The notes below the pieces were generated by a model. It ran no database searches. It was not told where the DNA came from and saw nothing but the letters and a program-made list of their open reading frames with translations. A stretch of 64,000 nt of DNA. It comes from Sphingomonas vulcanisoli (GTDB taxonomy: Bacteria > Pseudomonadota > Alphaproteobacteria > Sphingomonadales > Sphingomonadaceae). Below are positions 55,901-64,000 of the stretch, piece by piece. How positions within the stretch are numbered: the first letter of the stretch is position 1; each line of letters starts with the position of its first letter. Both the position numbers and the translations under genes were made by a program. Where the stretch lies: the NCBI RefSeq assembly GCF_011761305.1, contig NZ_JAAOZC010000001.1, forward strand, positions 310,001 to 374,000, in the 5' to 3' direction.

Positions 55901-57502
55901 TTAGTTGGAGGGGGACCGGCCCGTGGGCCAGATCCCCTGTTTGCCTGGGGCCATGATGCCCGCGGGGTCGATCGCGTCCTTCAGTCGCGACGTCAGCCGC
56001 CACAGCGCGCGGTCGCCGGCGTCGTACTGCGTGGCGATCAGGTCCATGAAGGCGGTGTGGCTGCGGTAAGGCGCTGCGCCCATCGCGTCGGCGGCGTCGA
56101 ACAGGCGGGGAAGCAGCGTCCGCACCGCGGGCCGGTGCCGGTCGTCCTCCCGGTCGAACGCCACCAGCGCCAGCCCGATCGCATGGCGCGGGAACAGCGT
56201 GAAGCCGCCCGCATAATCGAAGCCCTGCGCCTCGACCTCACGGCGGATCGCCCGCGCTGCCACGGCGATCTCGCGACCGGTCGGCGGCAGGACCAGCGAG
56301 AAATCGGTATGCGCCGGCTGGCCGCCGCGCCACGCCGCGACGCGCACCATGTCGAGCGACGGAATGCCGAGCTGCGCGCGGTCGGCAGGATGCACCGCCG
56401 CCGGATCGATGTCGCCGGGATAGGTCCGCACGTCGAGCACTGCGCCCGGTACGGCGGACACCGCCGCACGAACCGCCGCCAGCCGCGCGTCGACCAGCGC
56501 CTGTGTACCGTAAAGGCCGAAGCGCGCGTTCCAGTATCCGACATGGAACCGCTCCATCACGCGGGCGATGCGATCGTCGTCGATCGGCACGTCTGCCTCG
56601 CAGAAATCGGCGCGCTCGCCGATCGCGGCGGCGACGATCGCGGCGTTGCCGATGACGGCGTTGCTCTGGATCGTGCCGTCGATCAGCAGCGGGCGCAAGG
56701 CGTCGACCAGAGCCGCGAGATCGTCGCTGCGAGGCACCTGGACACTGCACGCCGCCGCCGCCGCGGGCCGCGGCATCATCCACACCCCGGCCTGCGTCAC
56801 GATGCCGAAGCTCGATTGCAGGTACAGCCCCTCGACCGAGGGGCCATAGCCGCCCTTGTAGAGATGCGCCGCCGGGCTGCCCGCCTTGGCGGCCATGCCG
56901 GTGTGGACCAGCTCGCCGGTCGGCAACACCACGTCCAGACCGCAAAGCTGCGCCGCATGATCGCCATAGGGCGTGTAGCCGAAGCCGCGTTCCAGCGCGT
57001 TGCCGATGACGCTGCCCCAGCCGATGTCCGGCACCGACGGCATCAGCCGCGAGCGGGTGGCGCGCAGACGCGCGTGCAATTGCATGAACGTCACGCCCGG
57101 CTCCAGCACCGCGACCGCGCACTCCTCGTCGACCGACAGGATGCGGTTCATCCGGCGCAGATCGACCACCAGGCTTCCGGCCACGCGCGGCGAAGCGCCG
57201 CCATAGGCATAATTGCGTCCCGCCGACACCGGCCACAAAGGAATCGCGTGATCGGTGGCGATGCGCAGGATCGCCTGCACCTCGGCGACGTCGCCTGGCA
57301 GGGCGACGCCCGCCGGCGCGACGGTTTCCGGCCCCATGAAGGAATAGGGATCGACGTGCCCCGCCACGGCGTCGTCGATCAGCACGTTTTCGCTGCCAAG
57401 CGCATCGCGCAGTGCGCGCACCGCCGCCGCCTCGATCGGCACGCCCGGCGCGCAGGGGGGCATGGCCAGCATCGTCGCCACGGGGTCGTCTCCCTGTATC
57501 AT
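55901..57502 (-). CDS. VAO/4-cresol-dehydrogenase-type FAD oxidoreductase
   Basis: A 533-residue flavoprotein with a PCMH FAD domain (FMGPETVAPAGVALPGDVAE, PLWPVSAGRNYAYGGASPR, VVDLRRMNRILSVDEECAVA, GWGSVIGNALERGFGYTPYG) and a C-terminal substrate domain (FTLFPRHAIGLALVAFDRED, LKDAIDPAGIMAPGKQGIWP). The plan and length are those of p-cresol methylhydroxylase, vanillyl-alcohol oxidase and eugenol hydroxylase, which oxidise para-alkylphenols. No cytochrome subunit gene is next to it, so it may be an oxidase or use another acceptor. ATG at 57502 lies 10 bases after the FAH gene. Confidence 0.85.
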   Translation of the reverse strand: MIQGDDPVATMLAMPPCAPGVPIEAAAVRALRDALGSENVLIDDAVAGHVDPYSFMGPETVAPAGVALPGDVAEVQAILRIATDHAIPLWPVSAGRNYAYGGASPRVAGSLVVDLRRMNRILSVDEECAVAVLEPGVTFMQLHARLRATRSRLMPSVPDIGWGSVIGNALERGFGYTPYGDHAAQLCGLDVVLPTGELVHTGMAAKAGSPAAHLYKGGYGPSVEGLYLQSSFGIVTQAGVWMMPRPAAAAACSVQVPRSDDLAALVDALRPLLIDGTIQSNAVIGNAAIVAAAIGERADFCEADVPIDDDRIARVMERFHVGYWNARFGLYGTQALVDARLAAVRAAVSAVPGAVLDVRTYPGDIDPAAVHPADRAQLGIPSLDMVRVAAWRGGQPAHTDFSLVLPPTGREIAVAARAIRREVEAQGFDYAGGFTLFPRHAIGLALVAFDREDDRHRPAVRTLLPRLFDAADAMGAAPYRSHTAFMDLIATQYDAGDRALWRLTSRLKDAIDPAGIMAPGKQGIWPTGRSPSN

Positions 57503-57512
57503 TCGGCTTGTG

Positions 57513-58490
57513 TCATTTGGCCGCAACCACACTCTGGTCGATCGCGCCGAACAGGGGGGCGTCGTCGGTCGTGCGGGCTTCCATCCGGACGCGGTCGCCG
57601 AAGCGCATGAACGGGGTCCGCGGCGCGCCCTCGTCGAGCAATTCGATCCCGCGTCGCTCGGCGATGCAGGACGATCCCACCTCGCGGAAATTCGCGTTCG
57701 ACACCGTGCCCGTGCCGATGATAGTGCCCGCACACAGCGCGCGCGTCCGCGCGGCATGGGCGACAAGCTCGGGCAGCGAGAAGGCCATCGGATAGCCCGA
57801 GGCCGTGCCGAACCGCACCCCGTTCCAGTCGACGACCAGCGGCAGATCGACGCGCCCATCGCGCCACGCTGCGCCCAGCTCGTCGGGCGTCACCGCCACC
57901 GGCGCCATGCTGCTGGCGGGCTTGGCCTGGATCCAGCCGAAGCCGGTTTTCATCTCAATGGGCGCGATCGCGCGCAGCGACCAGTCGTTGATCTGCACGA
58001 CCAGGCGGATATGCCGTTCGGCATCGGCCGCCGTCACGCCCAGCGGCACGGCGTCGACGATGACGCCGAATTCGCCCTCGAAATCGATGCCGTCCGCCTC
58101 GCTGGGAAAGGCCGCGTCCTGCGTGGGCGCCAGGAAGGTGTCCGACATGCCCTGATACATTAGCGGGCGGCCCTTGGGATTGGGTTCGAGGCCGAATACC
58201 GCCTGCATCAGGTCGCCGTGGCTTTCGAACGCCGATCCGTCGAGCCATTGCCAGGCGCGCGGCAGCGGCGCGAGCGCCGTCGCCGGGTCGAACGGGACCG
58301 CGCCGTCCGCCGATCCCGCTTCGAGCGCCGCGAACCGGGCAGCGAGCGCCGGCTGCACCGCGTCCCAGCGATCGAGCGCGTCCTGCACTGTGGCGGCGAT
58401 ATCGCCGGCGGGAACCGCGCGGGAAAGATCGCGCGCGACGATGACGAGCGCGCCGTCGCGCGTGCCGTCGGGAACCGTGGCGAGCTTCAT
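57513..58490 (-). CDS. Fumarylacetoacetate hydrolase family protein
   Basis: A 325-residue FAH-fold protein. Metal and active-site blocks: DGIDFEGEFGVIVDAV (metal Glu residues), VVQINDWSLRAIAPIEM, GFGWIQAKPASSM and CAGTIIGTGTVSNANFREVG. The family cleaves C-C bonds of acylpyruvates or hydrates/decarboxylates ring-cleavage products. The length is that of two-domain FAH proteins such as fumarylacetoacetases. ATG overlaps the stop of the DenD-like gene (ATGA at 58487). Confidence 0.87.
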   Translation of the reverse strand: MKLATVPDGTRDGALVIVARDLSRAVPAGDIAATVQDALDRWDAVQPALAARFAALEAGSADGAVPFDPATALAPLPRAWQWLDGSAFESHGDLMQAVFGLEPNPKGRPLMYQGMSDTFLAPTQDAAFPSEADGIDFEGEFGVIVDAVPLGVTAADAERHIRLVVQINDWSLRAIAPIEMKTGFGWIQAKPASSMAPVAVTPDELGAAWRDGRVDLPLVVDWNGVRFGTASGYPMAFSLPELVAHAARTRALCAGTIIGTGTVSNANFREVGSSCIAERRGIELLDEGAPRTPFMRFGDRVRMEARTTDDAPLFGAIDQSVVAAK

Positions 58491-59437
58491 GCCCCCTCTT
58501 CCATGGCGCGCAGGACCAGCGCGTCGAGATCGCCGTCATGACCGAAGCCCAGCGCATCGGCGAGCGGCGTCGCCAGCGGCGGCTGGCTGCCGAACTGCGC
58601 CTCAATCGCCGCATCGGGGGCATAATCAACGTGCGCGCCGCAGTCGGGAAAGCGCCGCCCGAGCGCGGCAACAAGATCGCCGAAGCGGACGCACTGCGCC
58701 GGCAGCGTCAGCGCCCGCCGCCGCCCGAGCCGATCGCGCTCGATCGCGCCGGCGTGAAGCAGCGCGGCGATGCAGGCCTGCACCGAGATCAGCCAGGTCG
58801 CGCCGGTGACGGCGACCGGCAGCGTGATCGCCTCGCCAGCAGCGAAGCGATAGAACAGCGTGTTGAGGAACGCCGACTTGAGCCGCGTATCCGCCCCCGG
58901 CCGCGCCACGATGCCGGGCAGCCGCAGCGCCAGTCCGTCGATCCAGCCGCGCGCGCTGAACTGCTCGATCGCGATCTCGATCATCCGCTTCTGCGCGCCA
59001 TAGGTCATCGTCGGCAGCGGCATCGTGTCGTCGTTGACCGCGGTGGGCAGCGGCGGGCCGAACACCGCGATTGAGCTCGCAAATACAATGCGAGGCGGCG
59101 CGTGCTCGTTCCGTAGTACCTCCAGCAACGCCAGCGTCGCGTCGATGTTGATGCGGCGGGCGAGCCCGTAATCCGCCTCCGCCGCACCACCCAGCACGCC
59201 GGCGAGATGGAACACGAGGTCGGGCGCATCCGCCACGAGGCGCGCGCGAATCGCCGGGTGGCCGAAATCGCCTTCGCAGCGAATGAGCCGGGGATCGTCC
59301 AAGTCGTCCAGGCGCAGGTCGTTGAGGACGATCGCCGCTTCGGCGAACCGCGGATCGGCAAGCAGCGCGCGGACCAGCCGCGCGCCAATGAAGCCATCCG
59401 CCCCCGTCACCAGGATGCGCCGCGCGGCGTGCGTCAC
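58487..59437 (-). CDS. NAD-dependent epimerase/dehydratase, DenD-like
   Basis: A 316-residue extended short-chain dehydrogenase. The Rossmann motif RILVTGADGFIGARLVRALL, VFHLAGVLGG, FASSIAVFG and the catalytic MTYGAQKRM (Y-x3-K) are visible. They match the D-erythronate dehydrogenase (DenD) group, which oxidises four-carbon sugar acids, though related enzymes act on other hydroxy acids. GTG start at 59437 overlaps the stop of the EthD-like gene. No denO/tcd partners are here, so D-erythronate as substrate is doubtful. Confidence 0.8.
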   Translation of the reverse strand: MTHAARRILVTGADGFIGARLVRALLADPRFAEAAIVLNDLRLDDLDDPRLIRCEGDFGHPAIRARLVADAPDLVFHLAGVLGGAAEADYGLARRINIDATLALLEVLRNEHAPPRIVFASSIAVFGPPLPTAVNDDTMPLPTMTYGAQKRMIEIAIEQFSARGWIDGLALRLPGIVARPGADTRLKSAFLNTLFYRFAAGEAITLPVAVTGATWLISVQACIAALLHAGAIERDRLGRRRALTLPAQCVRFGDLVAALGRRFPDCGAHVDYAPDAAIEAQFGSQPPLATPLADALGFGHDGDLDALVLRAMEEGA

Positions 59438-60135
59438 AGATGACGATCCGTCAGCAGCTCACGCAGCCGTTCCTCGGTGAATTCCTCGGCGACGATCGTG
59501 AGCGAGCGATCGCGGTCGATGCCGTCGGCATCGAACAGCCTGGGCGCCCGCGCTGCGGCGGCCATCGCGGCGGCGGGATCTTCGAACCAAGCCTCGACAA
59601 CGCTGTCGACGAACCGCTCGCCGTGCGGCGGCGCGGCGACGGCGTTGTCGGCCAGCGCGACTACACCATCCCACGCCGCCATGGCGTTCGTCATGCCATC
59701 GCGCGCTGCCTGCCAGCAATCATCGTCCAGACCCGGCGCTCGGCTGGCGAATACGAACAGCTTGGCCGGCGCCCTGGGCCCCTCCACGATCGTCCGCGGC
59801 GTGACGTTGAGGCGGACGACGCTGGGATCGTGGACGAAGCGCGGCTCATCGGGGCGGAGGTGCTCCAAATAATAGGGCGTCGCGACCGCCGCCTGCATAG
59901 CCGCCATGCTTTCGAAATGCAGCTCCGTCACCAGATCGCGTTCGATCGCATGGGGGCCGTCGCCTGCGGGATAGCCGCCATCCACAACGTGGTTCTGCAC
60001 ATAATAGGCCGGCATCGCGCCCGCGTCCGCCGGCGGCAGTACGACCATCCGACCATGCACAGTGCGCAGGTGCGATTGCGCCGCCTGCCGGGTGAGGCCG
60101 GGCGCGCGGCGCCCCAGGAACAGGAATTTGATCAT
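59434..60135 (-). CDS. EthD-domain protein (two tandem EthD-like halves)
   Basis: A 233-residue protein made of two ferredoxin-like EthD halves: MIKFLFLGRRAPGLTRQAAQ with HLRTVHGRMV, then APAKLFVFASRAPGLDDDCW. The first half keeps the H-x3-HG feature of EthD and methylmuconolactone-isomerase relatives. Such proteins occur in ether and aromatic degradation operons, often with unclear roles. The start at 60135 is preferred to the open frame reaching 60201, which overlaps the TonB receptor. Confidence 0.8.
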   Translation of the reverse strand: MIKFLFLGRRAPGLTRQAAQSHLRTVHGRMVVLPPADAGAMPAYYVQNHVVDGGYPAGDGPHAIERDLVTELHFESMAAMQAAVATPYYLEHLRPDEPRFVHDPSVVRLNVTPRTIVEGPRAPAKLFVFASRAPGLDDDCWQAARDGMTNAMAAWDGVVALADNAVAAPPHGERFVDSVVEAWFEDPAAAMAAAARAPRLFDADGIDRDRSLTIVAEEFTEERLRELLTDRHL

Positions 60136-60154
60136 CCCCGGGGCGCCCGCGATG

Positions 60155-62566
60155 CTAGAATTTGAACGCTGCCCGCGCGCCATAGGTCCGCGGCGGCGCA
60201 TAGGTCGAGGTGATCTGGTTGCCGACGCTCCCCACGAATTGCGCGTAGGTCGGCACGGCGCGATTGGTGAGATTGCGGATGAAGCCCGTCACTGTCCACC
60301 GGTCTTTGGCATCCCCGAAGCTCAGCGATGCGTCATAGGTCGTGTTGCCGCCGGTATTCTGCTGGGGCAGATAATCGAACCCGATGACGGTGTTCGATCG
60401 GTATTGCAGGCTACCCGAGACCACCACCTTGTAATCGTCGAGCGGTATGGTCTGTTCGACGCCTGCGTTCACCGACCATTTCGGCGAGTTGTAAGCGCGT
60501 TTGCCGGAGCAATTGACGACGTAGATGGGGCTTGCGGCGCTCGGCGTCGAGAAGGGGCAACCTACGACCGGCTCCAGCGCAGCCTTGGGCGTATTATACT
60601 GGTAGGAGGTCACTCGCGAATCCAGATATTGGACGGTGCCGCTGAGCTGCGTGGTGGGGGTGACGAGGAACTGCGCATCGATATCGACACCCTTCAAGGT
60701 CGAGCGGCCGACATTCTCTGTGAAGAAGTTCACCGAATTATTGGCGTCGATCCCAAAATGGGAAACCTGCTGATCGCGATATTTCCAGTAGAAGGCCTCG
60801 ATGTTGAGCTGGACGCGATTGTCGAAGAAGCGGTTCTTCGATCCTAGGGTCCAGGCATCGACATATTCGGGCTTGAACATCTCATGCCCTGGGGCGACCG
60901 AAAAACCGCCCGAGCGATAGCCCGTCTCATAGCTCGCATAGAGCAGCGAGCGCGGTGCCAGATCGAACTCGCCCGCGACGCGGTAGGTGAAGCGGCCCTT
61001 GTCGATGCTCGACACCACGGTGTTCGGAATGAACAGGGCGATGTTACCGCTGGTGCCATAGGGCACTGGCACGCCCGGAATCGTCGGCCCACCCACGAAC
61101 TGCGCAAGCGTATCGACGACCGGCAGCGAGGGTCCGCCAAAGCAGGTCGGTCGAGCGCAGGCTTCCACCAGTGTCGAAACGTTGGCGTTGAAGGTCTTGT
61201 CGTCCTTGGTGTAGCGGCCGCCGCCGACGAGGCGCAGGCGATCACTCAGATGCAGCGTCAGGCGGCCGAACCCCGCGTAGGATTTGGTCTTCGACGTGAA
61301 ATTCTGGAATGAGATGATCTGATACTGGTTGATCGCATATTGGCCGCGCACCGTCTCATCGAAATAATAACCGCCGACCAGCCAATCGACCGGGCCGATC
61401 CTTTTGCCCTGCAAGCGCGCTTCCGTGCTGAATTGCTGATCCTTCTCGACATTATGGGACGAGCGGAACGAAGGCCCGTTGAACACGAAATCCAGATCCG
61501 AACGGCGATAGGCCGGGATGACAGTGAGCGTGCCAAGGCCGGTCTCGAGACTGGCCTCGCCGGTCACGCCGTAATAATTATTGTCCAGATACGGCCGGCT
61601 GAGCGGCGCGGGATTGACGAACGCGCCGGGAATCACCTGGCCGCTGAAATAGGCCCGGCTCGCCGGTGAAAGCAGCCCGCTATAGGGATCGAGATTGGCT
61701 GGTGTGAAAGTGTAATTCGCCGGCGACTTGGCGGTTGACGGGGAGCCCGGCGTGTAATTTTCCGTGCCGATATAGCTAGCGCCGCTGCCGACGCCGCCCT
61801 GGTGCGAATAGTCGCCAGACAGACGGAGGCTGATACGGTTGTCCGGCTTCACTAAAAGCTGCACGCGCGCCGCCTTGCCGTTCTCGTCGCCGGTGCCATC
61901 CTTGTAATAGCCGGTGTGATAAACGGACGTTGCCGCGACGCGCAGCGCAGCGATGTCGCTGAGCGGGACGTTGGCCGCGACCTCGGCATTGATGGCGTTA
62001 TAATTGCCGGCGCCCAGAGCGACATTCAGCGAGCGCTCGCCGAGAACCGGCTTGTTGGGGATGATATTGATCGCGCCGCCGGTCGCGTTGCGTCCGTAGA
62101 GCGTGCCTTGCGGCCCCTTGAGCACCTCGATCCGCTGGAGATCGAAGAAGGTGCCTGTCGTTGATGTCGGGCGTCCGAGGTAAACTCCGTCCAGGTTGAA
62201 CGCGATCGCCGGATCGGAATACGCATTGTTGGTGTAATTGCCGACGCCGCGGATGAAGAAGGTCGTATTGGCGCCGCCGCCCTGCTGCACGGTGAGCGCC
62301 GGTGCCACCGCGTTCAAGGTCGATGCGGTCATGACGCCCTTGCCCGTGAGCTCCGCGGGCGAGACGACATCGATCGCGATGGCGGCGTGCTGCGCACTTT
62401 CGGTCCGGCGCTGGGCAGTGACGACGATATCGGCGAGCCCTTGCGTAGGCATCTCTGCCGCGGGCGCTACCGCTGCGGGCACGGGCGCCGCGGTCTGCCC
62501 ATGAGCCATCGTGCCGACGGTGATTGCGAGCAATGCCGTAGATGTCTTCAGGAATGCAGAATGCAT
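60155..62566 (-). CDS. TonB-dependent receptor of the leftward catabolic operon
   Basis: An 803-residue receptor with a signal peptide (TSTALLAITVGTMAHGQ), TonB-box-like ADIVVTAQRRTESAQHAA, a plug (IEVLKGPQGTLYGRNATGGAIN) and a barrel ending TYGARAAFKF. A very strong AAGGAGGGG ribosome-binding site lies nine bases before the ATG at 62566, which decides the start against the open frame to 62797. It belongs to the group abundant in sphingomonads and linked to aromatic and lignin-derived compound uptake. Its neighbours suggest an aromatic or hydroxy-acid ligand. Confidence 0.88.
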   Translation of the reverse strand: MHSAFLKTSTALLAITVGTMAHGQTAAPVPAAVAPAAEMPTQGLADIVVTAQRRTESAQHAAIAIDVVSPAELTGKGVMTASTLNAVAPALTVQQGGGANTTFFIRGVGNYTNNAYSDPAIAFNLDGVYLGRPTSTTGTFFDLQRIEVLKGPQGTLYGRNATGGAINIIPNKPVLGERSLNVALGAGNYNAINAEVAANVPLSDIAALRVAATSVYHTGYYKDGTGDENGKAARVQLLVKPDNRISLRLSGDYSHQGGVGSGASYIGTENYTPGSPSTAKSPANYTFTPANLDPYSGLLSPASRAYFSGQVIPGAFVNPAPLSRPYLDNNYYGVTGEASLETGLGTLTVIPAYRRSDLDFVFNGPSFRSSHNVEKDQQFSTEARLQGKRIGPVDWLVGGYYFDETVRGQYAINQYQIISFQNFTSKTKSYAGFGRLTLHLSDRLRLVGGGRYTKDDKTFNANVSTLVEACARPTCFGGPSLPVVDTLAQFVGGPTIPGVPVPYGTSGNIALFIPNTVVSSIDKGRFTYRVAGEFDLAPRSLLYASYETGYRSGGFSVAPGHEMFKPEYVDAWTLGSKNRFFDNRVQLNIEAFYWKYRDQQVSHFGIDANNSVNFFTENVGRSTLKGVDIDAQFLVTPTTQLSGTVQYLDSRVTSYQYNTPKAALEPVVGCPFSTPSAASPIYVVNCSGKRAYNSPKWSVNAGVEQTIPLDDYKVVVSGSLQYRSNTVIGFDYLPQQNTGGNTTYDASLSFGDAKDRWTVTGFIRNLTNRAVPTYAQFVGSVGNQITSTYAPPRTYGARAAFKF

Positions 62567-62675
62567 CGTAACCCCTCCTTGGCGGCCGCTTTTCCGGCGG
62601 TCCATGACCGCTCTTCCACCACAGGCCGGATCATCAGAGAAGTTGTTTGTATTTATCGAAATGCATCGATCATTT

Positions 62676-63203
62676 TTATGATGATGGCGACGATTTGGTC
62701 CGCCTTTGAGCAAAAATCGGCGGGCGCCGGATCGACGGCCAATAGGACATGCCGAGCGCCTTCCGCAGAATTGGGGGTGTGGTGACGATCCCAGCAAGAC
62801 CGCCGTAAAGCGTCTTCACGATCAGCGCCGCAGGGGGCGAGAGCGCCACCGGCCCGAACGCCAACATCAGCAACGCTGCCAAACCGCCGAGCAAAGGCAT
62901 CGCCACCATCGCGCAGCCCAGCACCCGCAAGAGCTGCGCCGCCCGCGTCGGCACCGGTCCCACGGGAACGACGGCGCCCTTGCTGATCCTTGCGAGCATG
63001 ATCAGCGACGGCACCAATCCGCCCAGGCAGGTGATGCCGAACGTCTGCGGCAGGAAATCGATGGCGAGCGCGGAGCCCCGCACCGGCGCCCAGCCGAACA
63101 CCAGGAAAAAGAAGCCGACGCTGACCAGCGCGTTGATGAAGAAGCTCAGGATCGTCTCGCGCCGCAGCAGCGCGTACAGATCCAGGACCTCGCCTCGGCT
63201 CAC
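62676..63203 (-). CDS. Small integral membrane protein of unknown function
   Basis: A 175-residue protein with about four hydrophobic helices (ILSFFINALVSVGFFFLVFG, FLPQTFGITCLGGLVPSLIM, VLGCAMVAMPLLGGLAALLM and IVKTLYGGLAGIVTTPPIL). GTG start at 63203 overlaps the stop of the alpha/beta hydrolase (GTGA), so it is translationally coupled to it. No family recognised. The C-terminal tail is basic and probably cytoplasmic. Confidence 0.7.
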   Translation of the reverse strand: MSRGEVLDLYALLRRETILSFFINALVSVGFFFLVFGWAPVRGSALAIDFLPQTFGITCLGGLVPSLIMLARISKGAVVPVGPVPTRAAQLLRVLGCAMVAMPLLGGLAALLMLAFGPVALSPPAALIVKTLYGGLAGIVTTPPILRKALGMSYWPSIRRPPIFAQRRTKSSPSS

Positions 63204-64000
63204 GCGGTGCGGCCGCCGAGCGTCTCGGCGAACCAATCGGAGATATATTCGCGGCCGAAGCTCATATTGTCGGCGCCGACATGCTCGACCCCGCCTTCGC
63301 GGGCGGTGAAGATCTTGAGCTCACGCCGGGGCGAATTGACCAGTTGATCGTAGCTGCGGTGCGCATAGTCGAGCCCGATCTGGCGGTCACTTTCGCCGTG
63401 CGTGACGAGAAACGGCACGGTGATCCGGTCCATGATGCCATCCAGCGTCATGCCCTTGGCCTTTTCGAGGAAATCCGCCTGGCTCTTGGCGCCGAACACC
63501 CACCAGACATGGCTCCAGTAATGCGGCACGGGATTCTCGCCCTCGCGCCGCATCCTTTTCTGCTGCACCTCGGCCCAGTCATGGTTGGCGCCCCACACCG
63601 CGCCGCTTGCAAAGCGCGGCTCAAATGCCACCGCGCGCGGCGCATAATGGCCGCCGAGCGAAAGGCCGGTCATGCCGATCGCCTTCGCGTGAACCTCGCC
63701 CTGCGTTTCCAGCCAGTCGACCCAGGCCGAGGCCCAGGCCTCGCTGTCCGGCCGTGCGGGCAACCCCTGCAGGCGCAGCGCCTCGCCCGTGCCGGGCTGA
63801 TCGACGCACAGGCACGAGATACCGCGCTTGGCGAGCGCATGCGGCAGCCAGGAGAAGAAGATCAGTTCCTTCGTGCTGTCCAGCCCATTGCAATAGACCA
63901 CCGCCGGGCGCGGCCCTTCGCCCGCCCCACGGGTCCACAGACCCGACAGCGTCTTGCCCTCGTAGGGAATCTCGACCCGCTCGACATTGTCCCCGGCAAA
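63200..64000 (-). CDS. Alpha/beta hydrolase, FrsA/pseudooxynicotine-hydrolase-like (5' end outside)
   Basis: About 266 residues are visible; the gene runs off the right edge. It reads VEIPYEGKTLSGLWTRGAGE, VVYCNGLDSTKELIFFSWLP, CVDQPGTGEALRLQG, the nucleophile elbow GMTGLSLGGHYAPR, FLVTHGESDRQIGLDYA (acid Asp) and GVEHVGADN (His). The triad is intact. Relatives include FrsA-type esterases and the C-C hydrolase that splits 2,6-dihydroxypseudooxynicotine, so C-C or ester cleavage of an aromatic side chain is possible. First visible gene of the operon. Confidence 0.83.
   Translation of the reverse strand, partial: FAGDNVERVEIPYEGKTLSGLWTRGAGEGPRPAVVYCNGLDSTKELIFFSWLPHALAKRGISCLCVDQPGTGEALRLQGLPARPDSEAWASAWVDWLETQGEVHAKAIGMTGLSLGGHYAPRAVAFEPRFASGAVWGANHDWAEVQQKRMRREGENPVPHYWSHVWWVFGAKSQADFLEKAKGMTLDGIMDRITVPFLVTHGESDRQIGLDYAHRSYDQLVNSPRRELKIFTAREGGVEHVGADNMSFGREYISDWFAETLGGRTA

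Noticed and set aside
55775-57610. 611-codon open frame on the plus strand opposite the VAO-type oxidase and cupin genes
   Set aside because: Shadow of genes with clear FAD and cupin motifs; composition of His/Arg/Ala repeats without any fold signature.
58487-59437. Assignment of a complete D-erythronate/threonate pathway around the DenD-like gene
   Set aside because: The other genes of that pathway (four-carbon acid kinase, DenO-type epimerase) are absent and the neighbours point to another substrate.

Overview
The window looks like a chromosomal segment of a GC-rich alphaproteobacterium of the Sphingomonadaceae (Sphingomonas/Novosphingobium type). The evidence is the four TonB-dependent receptors paired with catabolic operons, the manD-type mannonate dehydratase in a kdgK/uxaC/uxuB uronate pathway, a SIS-type glucosamine-6-phosphate deaminase, and GC-rich intergenic palindromes of the kind common in sphingomonads. 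I saw no rRNA, tRNA, CRISPR array, phage or plasmid functions.

Layout. (1) 1-21.3 kb is a hexuronate/glucuronide utilisation locus. It holds a GH31 enzyme (cut by the left edge), two hexuronate-type MFS permeases, kdgK, manD, uxaC, uxuB, a FadR-type GntR regulator, glpD and glpK, a secreted beta-glucuronidase (GH2, with the uronate-binding N-x-K motif), a secreted alpha/beta hydrolase, a TonB receptor and a GH3 glycosidase. An 11-base motif, TGGTCAGGCCA, occurs exactly or with one mismatch in the promoter regions of manD/uxaC, glpD/glpK, receptor/MFS and GH3, so these units probably form one regulon that includes glycerol metabolism. (2) 21.4-34.7 kb is an amino-sugar / cell-wall-sugar locus: quinone-type D-lactate dehydrogenase, an amino-sugar kinase, nagA, nagB-II, a PP2C-like protein, anmK, a TonB receptor, an SSS symporter, murQ and a HutC-type GntR regulator. 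Together they can take anhydro-MurNAc or MurNAc-6-P to fructose-6-phosphate, ammonia and D-lactate, and then oxidise the D-lactate. (3) 35-46.4 kb is a two-partner secretion locus: a TpsB transporter, a very large TpsA adhesin with about 15 MBG-like repeats, and two paralogous exported proteins of unknown role. TpsB carries one single-base frameshift and TpsA two, while the long genes around them are intact. (4) 46.8-54.9 kb is an organosulfonate locus: a TonB receptor and an SsuD-like monooxygenase diverge from an aldo/keto reductase, SsuA, SsuC, SsuB and a nitroreductase-type flavin reductase. (5) 55.3-64 kb is a leftward catabolic operon of unknown substrate: alpha/beta hydrolase (cut by the right edge), small membrane protein, TonB receptor, EthD-like protein, DenD-like dehydrogenase, FAH-family protein, VAO/4-cresol-dehydrogenase-type flavoprotein and cupin.

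Mobile DNA is limited to decayed IS6-family pieces (about 21.4, 34.96 and 54.9-55.3 kb), all lying at the joints between functional blocks. This fits a region assembled by stacking catabolic modules. The best candidates for something undescribed are the substrate of block 5, the shared uronate/glycerol regulon, the PP2C-like protein in the cell-wall sugar cluster, and the paired exported proteins behind the TpsA adhesin.
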